From the NCBI GenBank assembly GCA_030690515.1, contig JAUYGP010000561.1:1-12034 (forward strand): a DNA stretch of 12,034 bases, in the 5' to 3' direction. The stretch's first letter is position 1; the number at the start of each line of letters is the position of its first letter. The position numbers were made by a program, and so were the translations under genes. Below are positions 1-6,558 of this stretch, in pieces. The notes below the pieces were generated by a model that had not been told where the DNA came from, ran no database searches, and was given only the letters and a program-made list of their open reading frames with translations. The stretch is from Giesbergeria sp. Its GTDB lineage: Bacteria; Pseudomonadota; Gammaproteobacteria; Burkholderiales; Burkholderiaceae_C.

Positions 1-280
1 AGTAGGTGTCATTGCCCAGCCCCCCTTGCAAGATGTCGTTGCCCGCGCCGCCGTCCAGGATGTCGTCTCCTGCATCGCCGTAGAGTGCATCGTCCCCTGC
101 ACCACCGTAGAGCTTGTCGGCGCCATCGCCTGCGCGCAGGGTGTCTTCGCCGTCTTCGCCGTAGAGCACGTCGTCGCCTTCCATACCCTTGAGGGTGTCG
201 TTGCCGGCATCGCCCCGCATGGTGTCGGCTTGGGCGCTTCCCTTGAGGGTGTCATCGCCCGGGGTGCCCACGATGGTGTG
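1..280 (-). repeat. RTX nonapeptide block 4, continuing past the left edge
   Basis: About nine repeats after the Ig-like module, from GTPGDDTLKGS to GGLGNDTY at the edge. The array probably goes on outside the window. Confidence 0.8.
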
Positions 281-3200
281 GGGCACGGGCGGCGTTGGTG
301 CGTCGTTGATAGTCAGCGCAAAGGCGCTGCTGGCGCTCAGGCCTCCTGGGTCGGTGGCGGTGATGCGCACTTGCAGGGTGCCTGCGGCGTTGCCATCGGG
401 CGTGCCGCGCAGGGTGCGTGTGGGTGCGTCAAACACCAGCCATGCGGGCAGGGCGGCACCCGAGGCAAGGCTGGCGCTGTAGCTGAGTTTGTCGCCTTTG
501 TCGGGGTCGCTGAAGGTGGCCTCTGGGATGAGGAGCACCAGCGGTACGTGCTCCACCACGGTGGCGTCGTTGAGTGGGGTCGCAACGGTGGGCGCGCGGT
601 TGTCCACCGGCGGTGGGGGTGGTGTGTCGGGCTGGTTGGCGTCTGCAATGGCCTTGGCCAGTTCGGCCAGGGTGTATTTGCGCCCGCCCCATTGCACGTT
701 GAAGGTGCCGCTCAGCTGGACGCTGTCGTCTTTGGTGTAGCGCAGCAGCCAGGCGCTGTCGCTTCCGGTCAGTTGCATGTCTTTGAGCGCGCCGCCGCTG
801 AGCTGCACGGTGTTGTTGCCGTCGCTGTCGGTGGCGCTGCTCACCACGCCTGCGTCGTCGCCTGCGTCAAACAGGTAGGCGTCGTCGCCCGCGCCGCCTT
901 GTAGCTGGTCTTTGCCGCGCCCGCCGTGCAGGCGGTCTGCACCGGCGCCGCCGTCCAGGATGTCGTCCCCATCACCACCCCAGAGCTGATCGTCACCGTC
1001 TCCGCCCAGAAGGCGGTCTGCGCCTGCGCCGCCGTCCAGGGTGTCGTTTCCTTCGTTGCCCGAGAGTTCGTCGCTGCCCTCCTGGCCCAGCAGAAAGTCG
1101 TTGCCCGCTTCGCCGTAGAGCTTGTCGTCGCCCTGGCCACCGTCAAGCACGTCTTCCTTGGCCCCGCCATACATCTTGTCGTTGCCTGCGTCGCCATACA
1201 TGAGATCCTGGCCCGCATCGGCGTCTGCCATGCCCAGGTCGTCGCCGTACATGATGTCGTCGCCTGCGCCACCAAACAGGGTGTCGCTTCCCGTCTGCCC
1301 GGCCATCCAGTCAGCGCCCTCGCCGCCAAACAGGCGGTCATCGCCCCCATCTGCAGCGACACGCTTGTCGGTGATCAGGCCCACCGGCGCCTTGAGTTCG
1401 TAGTCGTTCTGCGCGGTGGGCGCCCAGGTCCAGTTGAAGGCCAGGCCCGAGGCCACCGTGACCGGGTGCAAGCCGTAGTTGCTGGGGTGCACCTTGACCA
1501 TGTCTTGCCTGGCATCTTCCCATATGAAGGACTGGGTGAGGCTCTCGGCATAGTCCAATGCAATGCTCTTGGAGAAGGGGGTGTAGTGCCCGTCGCCCAG
1601 AATCAGGTCGTCGCCCGCGCCGCCTTTGACGATGTCTTGCCCCGCCCCACCAAACAGCACGTCGCTTCGCCTGGATCCGCTGAGGGTATCGTTGCCCAGT
1701 TCGCCGCTGACCCAGTCGCCGCGTTCGCTGCTGTCGGCCCCGGCCGCTTCGTTGGCGCTGTCGATGTATTCACCCCAAAGCTGGTCGTCGCCTGCGCCGC
1801 CCATGAGCACATCGCTGTTCTCGCCACCAAAGGCAATATCGTTGTCCTTGATCGTGGGGCTGGTGGAATTCTGGCCAGTGCGGATGAAGTCGCGCCCATC
1901 GCCTCCCACCACCATGTCGTCTCCGCTGTAGGCCATGACGTAGTTGCTCAGGCCCCCTCCGGTGGTGATCACGTCGTCAAAGGCACTGCCGTTGAAGCTG
2001 TCGCTTTTGTTGCCCCCGCCAAAGGTCACGCCCTTGGGGGCTGCTGCGCCGTCCATGGCCAGGTAGGCCACGCTGTTGGGGTACACCACCGGGGCGATGC
2101 GTTCGGGCTCTTGTGTGGGTGCGCCAATGGAGAGCCCGTAGTCGCCATCCTTCCAGTTCTTGAGGTCGGCCACTGCGCTGTACTGGCCCGTACTGGCGTT
2201 CTTGGCCGATAGGCGCCACACGCCGTCCTCGGCTTTGCGCAGTTGGTAGGATTTGTCTGCGCTGTAGTAGATGTCCCCGCCCATGCCCGCCACCTGGGCA
2301 AAGGCGCCAGAGACGGTTTTACCGTCGACCTGCAGGGTGTTGGCGCCGCTGTCTACCAGGGTGTCTATGCCTGTGAGGCCCGTTTGCAGCACGTAGGTGT
2401 CGGCATCGGCCCCGCCTTCGAGGTAGTCTGCGCCGTCTTTGCCGGAGAGGGTGTCGGCGCCGGAGCCGCCCTGCAAATAATCCGACTTACTGCCACCTGT
2501 CAGAGTGTCGTTGCCCCCATCAGCAATCAATGCAACACCATTTGATTGCCCATAAGACTTGAGTTGCGACACCAGTGGTAGATCATTTAACTGTGCTTCT
2601 GAAAGGACATCTGAGTCGGTTGTTCCATAAATAATGGCTTTGTCTTTGTATAGATATTTTGTAACTCCGCCATCCCAAAGTTGCGCTTGAATGGCTGCCA
2701 AACCAATATGGCCAGAAGCCATATGCACAGCGCCAGAGGTTACATGACCAATATGCCTGAGAGATTCGGATGATATGTCCGCAACCGTGTAGGTTTTTGT
2801 CTGCATGCCTCCATCAACAAATTTGATATTAACTTTGCGACCTATTTTCCAGGGGTCGATGTCAGCCTCTAGCACCGAGTTGGCAACTGCGGCAATAATT
2901 CCACCACCATTAAAATCAAAGTCTTCGTCATATGGACGAACGGAATAATTATTGATGCTGCGTTTGCCTTGAGTGTCAACCGTGAATATGACGTCATCGG
3001 ATAATTTGAATAGACCCGAATTCCAGATGTAAGAACGCTGCCAATAGTCAGAAGCCGCATCGGCCAATTCAACCTGCCGAATCGTAATACGGTCACTTTT
3101 TGGATCCAACTGAAGATGAGAGATAATATCTGCTTTTTTATATGTCTTCCCGGGCTCCATCCATGAAAGATCACTCACTGTCGAAAAGAATGCCTGCACC

Positions 3201-3415
3201 ATGGCCGACTCTGAACCCAAGGCAAATCGGCCTGGCCCTGTCGTCATGTAGGTGAGCATGTCAACTTCAATATCTGCGCCATAGCGCACAGCTTCACTGA
3301 CATCCTTTGGGCGAATGATGGCCTCATTCGTCAAGTCAGACGGTGTGGCCATCTGTTTGTACAAATACAAATTCGTGATTTCTTTGATGCCGATTTGTGT
3401 CCAATTATAAATCAT
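1..3415 (-). CDS. Large RTX (haemolysin-type Ca2+-binding repeat) protein, C-terminus beyond the left edge
   Basis: Frame open from ATG at 3415 to the window edge, 1138 residues visible. Residues 1-297 are a domain I do not recognise. GGxGxDxLx nonapeptide repeats, which bind Ca2+ and fold after export, occupy about 298-350, 462-606, 687-852 and 1046 to the edge. Between them lie a module at about 369-432 ending NWKDGDYGLSI, a haemolysin-associated module at about 860-928, and a cadherin-like/He_PIG-type Ig fold at about 937-1035 (motifs FSDPDKGDKLSYSA, LPAWLVFD, ITATDPGG). The start is supported by GGGAG four bases upstream. It is the last visible gene of the hlyB-hlyD operon, 19 bases after the previous stop, so it is the probable cargo of that exporter. 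The C-terminal secretion signal must lie outside the window. No acyltransferase gene is seen, so a classical acylated pore-former is not indicated; adhesin, enzyme or toxin all remain possible. The first 297 codons are AT-rich and the rest GC-rich. Confidence 0.93.
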   Translation of the reverse strand, partial: MIYNWTQIGIKEITNLYLYKQMATPSDLTNEAIIRPKDVSEAVRYGADIEVDMLTYMTTGPGRFALGSESAMVQAFFSTVSDLSWMEPGKTYKKADIISHLQLDPKSDRITIRQVELADAASDYWQRSYIWNSGLFKLSDDVIFTVDTQGKRSINNYSVRPYDEDFDFNGGGIIAAVANSVLEADIDPWKIGRKVNIKFVDGGMQTKTYTVADISSESLRHIGHVTSGAVHMASGHIGLAAIQAQLWDGGVTKYLYKDKAIIYGTTDSDVLSEAQLNDLPLVSQLKSYGQSNGVALIADGGNDTLTGGSKSDYLQGGSGADTLSGKDGADYLEGGADADTYVLQTGLTGIDTLVDSGANTLQVDGKTVSGAFAQVAGMGGDIYYSADKSYQLRKAEDGVWRLSAKNASTGQYSAVADLKNWKDGDYGLSIGAPTQEPERIAPVVYPNSVAYLAMDGAAAPKGVTFGGGNKSDSFNGSAFDDVITTGGGLSNYVMAYSGDDMVVGGDGRDFIRTGQNSTSPTIKDNDIAFGGENSDVLMGGAGDDQLWGEYIDSANEAAGADSSERGDWVSGELGNDTLSGSRRSDVLFGGAGQDIVKGGAGDDLILGDGHYTPFSKSIALDYAESLTQSFIWEDARQDMVKVHPSNYGLHPVTVASGLAFNWTWAPTAQNDYELKAPVGLITDKRVAADGGDDRLFGGEGADWMAGQTGSDTLFGGAGDDIMYGDDLGMADADAGQDLMYGDAGNDKMYGGAKEDVLDGGQGDDKLYGEAGNDFLLGQEGSDELSGNEGNDTLDGGAGADRLLGGDGDDQLWGGDGDDILDGGAGADRLHGGRGKDQLQGGAGDDAYLFDAGDDAGVVSSATDSDGNNTVQLSGGALKDMQLTGSDSAWLLRYTKDDSVQLSGTFNVQWGGRKYTLAELAKAIADANQPDTPPPPPVDNRAPTVATPLNDATVVEHVPLVLLIPEATFSDPDKGDKLSYSASLASGAALPAWLVFDAPTRTLRGTPDGNAAGTLQVRITATDPGGLSASSAFALTINDAPTPPVPHTIVGTPGDDTLKGSAQADTMRGDAGNDTLKGMEGDDVLYGEDGEDTLRAGDGADKLYGGAGDDALYGDAGDDILDGGAGNDILQGGLGNDTY
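45..67. repeat. 23-bp direct repeat inside the RTX gene, copy 1
   Basis: Identical to 945-967, exactly 900 bp (300 codons) away and in the same frame. A third, 2-mismatch copy is at 1025-1047. It encodes DDILDGGAGA. In-frame recombination between copies would remove 300 residues, including the Ig-like module. Confidence 0.7.
868..1357 (-). repeat. RTX nonapeptide block 3
   Basis: The longest regular run, about 17 nonapeptides from DGGDDRLFGGEGAD to GGAGDDAYLF, expected to form a Ca2+-filled parallel beta-roll. The 27-base periodicity is visible in the DNA as recurring gtcgtc/gccgcc words. Confidence 0.85.
945..967. repeat. 23-bp direct repeat inside the RTX gene, copy 2
   Basis: Exact second copy of 45-67, at the 3' side of RTX block 3. 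Identity ends abruptly on both sides, so it may be simple convergence of repeat codons rather than a duplication. Confidence 0.7.
1600..2030 (-). repeat. RTX nonapeptide block 2
   Basis: Irregular RTX repeats with non-repeat insertions, for example YSGDDMVVGGDGRDF, GGAGDDQLWGE and LFGGAGQDIVKGGAGDD. It is followed by about 80 non-repeat residues at 1597-1360 before the next block. Confidence 0.75.
2390..2524 (-). repeat. RTX nonapeptide block 1
   Basis: Encodes about five GGxGxDxLx-like repeats starting ADGGNDTLTGG, including GGSGADTLSG and GKDGADYLEGG. It marks the point where the AT-rich N-terminal part changes into GC-rich coding sequence. Confidence 0.8.
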
Positions 3416-3419
3416 GATT

Positions 3420-3424
3420 CTCCC
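3420..3424 (-). promoter_or_regulatory. Ribosome binding site of the RTX gene
   Basis: Minus-strand GGGAG with four bases to ATG 3415. The frame has a stop at 3445-3443, so this is the only reasonable start for the RTX protein. Confidence 0.6.
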
Positions 3425-3434
3425 AGATAAATTT

Positions 3435-3980
3435 TCAACCAACTATTGACCAACTTTTACGAAGTTTTCCGCAATCATCAAATAAATACGTCCTACCCTC
3501 TCGCTGATAATATATTTTCCCTTTTGGAAGCTCCTTGAGTGGCGGAAAATCTAATATCACGCATACCGGGTACTCATCTGTTCCACATCCTCGTTGTGTA
3601 TCACTAGCTCCTCGATATACTTTACAGCAATTTGGATCATTAGGATTAAAATTCCGACCAGCTTGTTCGGGATGTATCTTCCGCCTGATAAGTTCTTTCT
3701 CGAATTCATCGATACCCCCGTAATGCGCGGCCTCCGCTTTAAGTACCCGCTGAGAGTATTCAATGAGTTCTGCATCGGTGTGGTAATGCTGGGTTGTAGA
3801 GCAATACCCCGGATCATAGGTTAATTGTCGGCACGAGATAATTAATGTAATTATCGTTAACAGCATTACTGCGGCTTTCTTTTCCAGCGACAGGGCCTTA
3901 AACGCCTTTAGCAACCACGCATAGATTTTGCGCATTTGCAACACCACATCTATAATTAATGATGGCGGGGAATTTTTCAT
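3435..3980 (-). CDS. Unknown 181-aa membrane-anchored Cys-rich protein
   Basis: I do not recognise the family. A basic N-terminus (KK at 34-35) precedes one hydrophobic segment at about 36-50 (AAVMLLTIITLIISC), so the 130-residue C-terminal part should face the periplasm. Cysteines at 50, 60, 118, 119, 132, 140 and 170 would suit disulfides there. Cys50 at the end of the hydrophobic stretch could also suggest a lipoprotein, but no proper lipobox context is seen and the N-terminus is long. The start is uncertain: ATG 3980 has a weak AGAG seven bases upstream, and Met16 (3935) is an alternative. It lies 64 bases after the 63-aa gene and 19 before the RTX gene, in the same orientation. A role as immunity protein, chaperone or export accessory for the RTX protein is guessed only from position. 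The gene is AT-rich compared with hlyB and hlyD. Confidence 0.75.
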   Translation of the reverse strand: MKNSPPSLIIDVVLQMRKIYAWLLKAFKALSLEKKAAVMLLTIITLIISCRQLTYDPGYCSTTQHYHTDAELIEYSQRVLKAEAAHYGGIDEFEKELIRRKIHPEQAGRNFNPNDPNCCKVYRGASDTQRGCGTDEYPVCVILDFPPLKELPKGKIYYQREGRTYLFDDCGKLRKSWSIVG

Positions 3981-4044
3981 ATGAGTCTCTACAAGTGACT
4001 AGCGCGGCTTTGCCCGCCCCCGGATTGAAGCCTGATTTAGAACA

Positions 4045-4236
4045 TTAATCAAGTGCTATGTCACCGAATCCGTAGGCCGTGTTTTCCTCCGCCATTGCGC
4101 CGGCAATTGCTCCAGCTGAAATTTTTGCTGCTTGTGCAACCGAAGTTATTTCTCCGCCAAATCTTCTGATGTAATCCAAGGCATTTGTACTGTAAGCCTC
4201 GCTGACAGCACCACTCAAATAAACCACTTTACCCAT
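4045..4236 (-). CDS. Unknown 63-aa protein, possibly the N-terminal remnant of a larger effector
   Basis: Begins MGKVVYLSGAVSEAYSTNAL and ends FGDIALD. It has no signal peptide or clear membrane span; a small-residue helix ISAGAIAGAMAEENTAY covers about 40-56. From memory, AIAGAxxxE helices occur in predicted lysozyme-like or effector proteins, where the Glu can be catalytic; this is a weak analogy. If right, the protein stops just after that helix and could be a truncated relic. Against a dead relic, it has a perfect Shine-Dalgarno (AAGGAG, five bases from ATG) that overlaps the stop codon of the 264-aa gene, which suggests translational coupling. A small secreted peptide or an antitoxin-like partner are other options. 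Confidence 0.65.
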   Translation of the reverse strand: MGKVVYLSGAVSEAYSTNALDYIRRFGGEITSVAQAAKISAGAIAGAMAEENTAYGFGDIALD

Positions 4237-4241
4237 AATAA

Positions 4242-4247
4242 CTCCTT
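4242..4247 (-). promoter_or_regulatory. Ribosome binding site of the 63-aa gene, overlapping the upstream stop
   Basis: Minus-strand AAGGAG at 4247-4242, five bases before ATG 4236. Its first two bases are the last two of the TAA stop (4248-4246) of the 264-aa gene, a typical arrangement for coupled translation. Confidence 0.75.
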
Positions 4248-5040
4248 AAAAGAAAATATTGTTACCATGACACATTCGCAGATACCATTGAGGTTCAATT
4301 TTTCTATAGATGCATTCGTATCCCCTCCAGTGAAATGGAAAACTATTAAGAGATGAAAAGACCCTTTCCTTATCCTGCCATGTCATCACTTTTTCTTTTT
4401 CATGATATGTGGTGTCTTCAGATTTGCGCAAGGTAGTTCGCAAGGGATACAAAAGCCACCCATTTTCAACCTTTGGGGCCTCTGGAAAGTACACATAATC
4501 CTTCCAAATAGACCCAAAAAATATAGTTACCTGGCTGTACCCAATGGCGCTATCGGTTTCAGGATTCCCTGTTCTTGGATTCTTGGTGGGTCCAATTTTG
4601 AGAGTGGAGTGCTTTTTGTAAAACATGACCCTGGAAAAATCCTGGTTATATTTGTCGTTCGCAGATATTTCTCCGAATTTTTTAAAAATCTCATCTACCT
4701 TGAGCGCCGTTTCAACCGCATACGGATTGGGGAGCCATATTCCGAGTTGATCATCTATATGATGGATGCCGGTTCTATTAAAAATATTCAGCGCATCGCC
4801 TTCTTTGAACCAGTTTGAATCATTCTTTCCATTCCCAAACTGGTATTCTCTGTAGCGTCGAACTGCTTCCTCAAAATCACTTCGGTGCGTTTTGAAGTTT
4901 TCAATCATCTCTTCATCACTGGGGAGTGGATTCCATCCCCATATCACATAGCAGATAATAATAAAATAGACCGGGCGACGAATTTTGCTCCAATGCTTAA
5001 TTGGATTAATATCTGCAAATATCTGAGTTAGTTTATTCAT
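4246..5040 (-). CDS. Unknown 264-aa single-pass membrane protein
   Basis: One membrane segment at about 23-37 (PVYFIIICYVIWGWN) after a basic stretch (KIRR), so the remaining ~225 residues are predicted periplasmic. Just after the membrane comes LPSDEEMIENFKTHRSDFEE. A similar motif, PSDxEMIxxFxxHRxxFExL, is familiar to me from many small proteobacterial lipoproteins and membrane proteins of unknown function, some near toxin genes. The middle is rich in Tyr, Trp and Lys; the C-terminus is HGNNIFF. A good SD (AAGGAA at 5051-5046) stands five bases from ATG 5040. It begins 15 bases after hlyD, so it is very probably in the same transcript. Immunity or accessory function for the RTX cargo is possible but inferred from context only. 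Codon use is AT-rich and unlike hlyB/hlyD. Confidence 0.82.
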   Translation of the reverse strand: MNKLTQIFADINPIKHWSKIRRPVYFIIICYVIWGWNPLPSDEEMIENFKTHRSDFEEAVRRYREYQFGNGKNDSNWFKEGDALNIFNRTGIHHIDDQLGIWLPNPYAVETALKVDEIFKKFGEISANDKYNQDFSRVMFYKKHSTLKIGPTKNPRTGNPETDSAIGYSQVTIFFGSIWKDYVYFPEAPKVENGWLLYPLRTTLRKSEDTTYHEKEKVMTWQDKERVFSSLNSFPFHWRGYECIYRKIEPQWYLRMCHGNNIFF

Positions 5041-5045
5041 AAATA

Positions 5046-5051
5046 TTCCTT
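5046..5051 (-). promoter_or_regulatory. Ribosome binding site of the 264-aa gene
   Basis: Minus-strand AAGGAA, five bases before ATG 5040, in the short gap after the hlyD stop. Confidence 0.6.
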
Positions 5052-5055
5052 TTTT

Positions 5056-6558
5056 TCACCGCTCCCTCAAACTCTCACTCCCCGCCTTCTGAATCGGGCT
5101 CAGCAGATATTCAATAACTCTGCGTTTACCCGTCTTGATCTCCGCGGTGATATTCATCCCCGGCGCCAGCTTGATCTGCCTGCCGTCCACATCAATCGTG
5201 GTCTGGTTGAGTTTCAACATCGCCGGGAAGATCGCCCCGCGTTTCTCGTCATTCACCGCGTCCTGCGTCACCTTGTCCACCGTTGCTTTGACGGTGCCGT
5301 AGCGCGTGAAGGGGAAGGTCTCCAGCTTGATGGCCACGTCCTGCCCCGGCGCCACAAACCCGATGTCCTTGTTCTCCAGCGTGACCTCGGCGCTCACGCT
5401 GGCGGCATCGGGAACGATGACCATGAGAGCTTGGGCTTCGGTGACCACGCCGCCTTCGGTGTGCAGGGCCAGTTGCTGTACGGTGCCCGCTACCGGGGCC
5501 GTGAGGGTGGCGAGCTGTTCGCGTTGGGTGGCCTTGGTGAGTTCTTGCCCGGTCTGGTGGCGCTTCAAGTCGGCCTGGGCCTGGCGTTCGCTCAGGGTGC
5601 GCCGGGTTTCTGCCAGGTAGGCGGCGCGGGTTTGTTCGGCTTCCGTCAGGGCGGCCTGGGCTTCTTGGTAGCGGGCTTGCTGGGTGGCCAGGTCGCGCTC
5701 TAACTCAATGCGTTCGCGCGCACGGTCCTGGTTGGCGTGGCCGGACATAAAGCCCTGGGCGGTGAGGGCCGCAAAGTCTTGCTCGCGCTGGCGGGCGATG
5801 GGCACGGTGGCCTGGAGCTTGCCGATCATGGCGCGCACGGTGGCCATCTCGGCCTGGCGGCGCTGGTGTTCGGCCGACAGCTTGGCCAGGCGGGCGGTGA
5901 TGTCGCTCCATTCGGTGGCCAGTTGGGCCTGGGCGTCGGCCTTGTCGGCAGGGGTCCAGTCGGCGGGGGATGCCTGGTGAAGCTCCTGATTTATAGTATT
6001 TTTGGCCGCTAGCGCTTTATGGGCGTGCGCTGACAGCTCTTGTTTTAATAGCATTTGTTGCAAGACCCAGGTGCGCAGCCATTCAGACTGGGCGGCCTTG
6101 CGGGTCTCCATCAGGCTGGCAATGTCTGCCTGGGCGATGGTGGGGTCCAGCTCCACCAGGGGCTGGCCTGCTGCTACGTGGTCGCCGTCTTTGACGAGGA
6201 TGCGCTGCACCACGCTGCGCTCCAGGGGCTGGATGAGCTTGGTGCGGTCGCTCACGATGATGCGGCCCGGCGCCACGGCCACGATGTCGATCTTGCCGAA
6301 GATGGCCCAGACCAGTGCGATCACAAACAGCGCCATGAGCGCGAAGGCGATGCGCCGGGGGGCCGGGTGCACGGGGGTCTCTTGCAGGCTCAGGGCTGCA
6401 GGTAAAAAGGCTTGCTCGTCGGCCAGCCGTGCCGGGCCTGCCAGTTCGGTGCGGTGCTGCCAGGCGGCTTTGAAGATGGCGCGGTAGCGGGCCAGGAGTT
6501 CAATGGCGGGGTGGCGCGGGGTGGTGTCGGTGTCGGTGGTTGGCGCTGCGCTGTTCAT
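5056..6558 (-). CDS. hlyD: HlyD-family periplasmic adaptor (membrane fusion protein) of type I secretion
   Basis: 500 residues, close to the family's usual length. A cytoplasmic N-terminus of about 70 residues is followed by a membrane helix at about 71-88 (AFALMALFVIALVWAIFG). The first lipoyl half lies at about 93-137 (VAPGRIIVSDRTKLIQPLE, GDHVAAGQPLVELD), a long alpha-helical hairpin at about 140-350, the second lipoyl half (LTAPVAGTVQQLALHTEGG) at 351-370, and a beta-barrel region. It ends in the family signature LAPGMNITAEIKTGKRRVIEYLLSPI at about 465-490 (given here as LAPGMNI and TGKRRVIEYLL). It links the ABC exporter to an outer-membrane TolC, which is not in this window. The ATG at 6558 overlaps the exporter's stop as ATGA and was chosen over an upstream in-frame ATG at 6780 that lies wholly inside hlyB. 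Residues about 168-193 are encoded by an AT-rich, element-like stretch (5981-6056). Confidence 0.95.
   Translation of the reverse strand: MNSAAPTTDTDTTPRHPAIELLARYRAIFKAAWQHRTELAGPARLADEQAFLPAALSLQETPVHPAPRRIAFALMALFVIALVWAIFGKIDIVAVAPGRIIVSDRTKLIQPLERSVVQRILVKDGDHVAAGQPLVELDPTIAQADIASLMETRKAAQSEWLRTWVLQQMLLKQELSAHAHKALAAKNTINQELHQASPADWTPADKADAQAQLATEWSDITARLAKLSAEHQRRQAEMATVRAMIGKLQATVPIARQREQDFAALTAQGFMSGHANQDRARERIELERDLATQQARYQEAQAALTEAEQTRAAYLAETRRTLSERQAQADLKRHQTGQELTKATQREQLATLTAPVAGTVQQLALHTEGGVVTEAQALMVIVPDAASVSAEVTLENKDIGFVAPGQDVAIKLETFPFTRYGTVKATVDKVTQDAVNDEKRGAIFPAMLKLNQTTIDVDGRQIKLAPGMNITAEIKTGKRRVIEYLLSPIQKAGSESLRER
5981..6056 (-). repeat. Element-like AT-rich stretch embedded in frame in hlyD
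   Basis: About 76 bases with base use unlike the rest of hlyD (minus strand: TGCTATTAAAAC, then TCAGCGC, AAAGCGCTAG, GGCCAAAAATACTATAAA). Its AGCGC...GCGCT inverted core and flanking AT-rich ends resemble a short dispersed element I remember as common in Comamonadaceae genomes. A related stretch is in priA at 11697-11762. It adds about 25 residues to the helical hairpin of HlyD without breaking the frame. The assignment as a dispersed family rests on memory and on the second partial match here. Confidence 0.5.

Noticed and set aside
26..904. 292-aa plus-strand open frame
   Set aside because: Also a mirror of the RTX nonapeptide codons.
841..1362. 173-aa minus-strand frame of periodic Thr/Ala sequence
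   Set aside because: A shifted frame of the RTX repeats, which explains its periodicity.
1..1400. Regular repeats suggesting CRISPR
   Set aside because: The 27-base period has no conserved repeat plus unique spacer structure; it encodes RTX nonapeptides.
926..2212. 428-aa plus-strand open frame
   Set aside because: Antisense to the RTX repeats. The repetitive GC-rich codons remove stops on the opposite strand; the protein is low-complexity Ala/Val/His and matches nothing.
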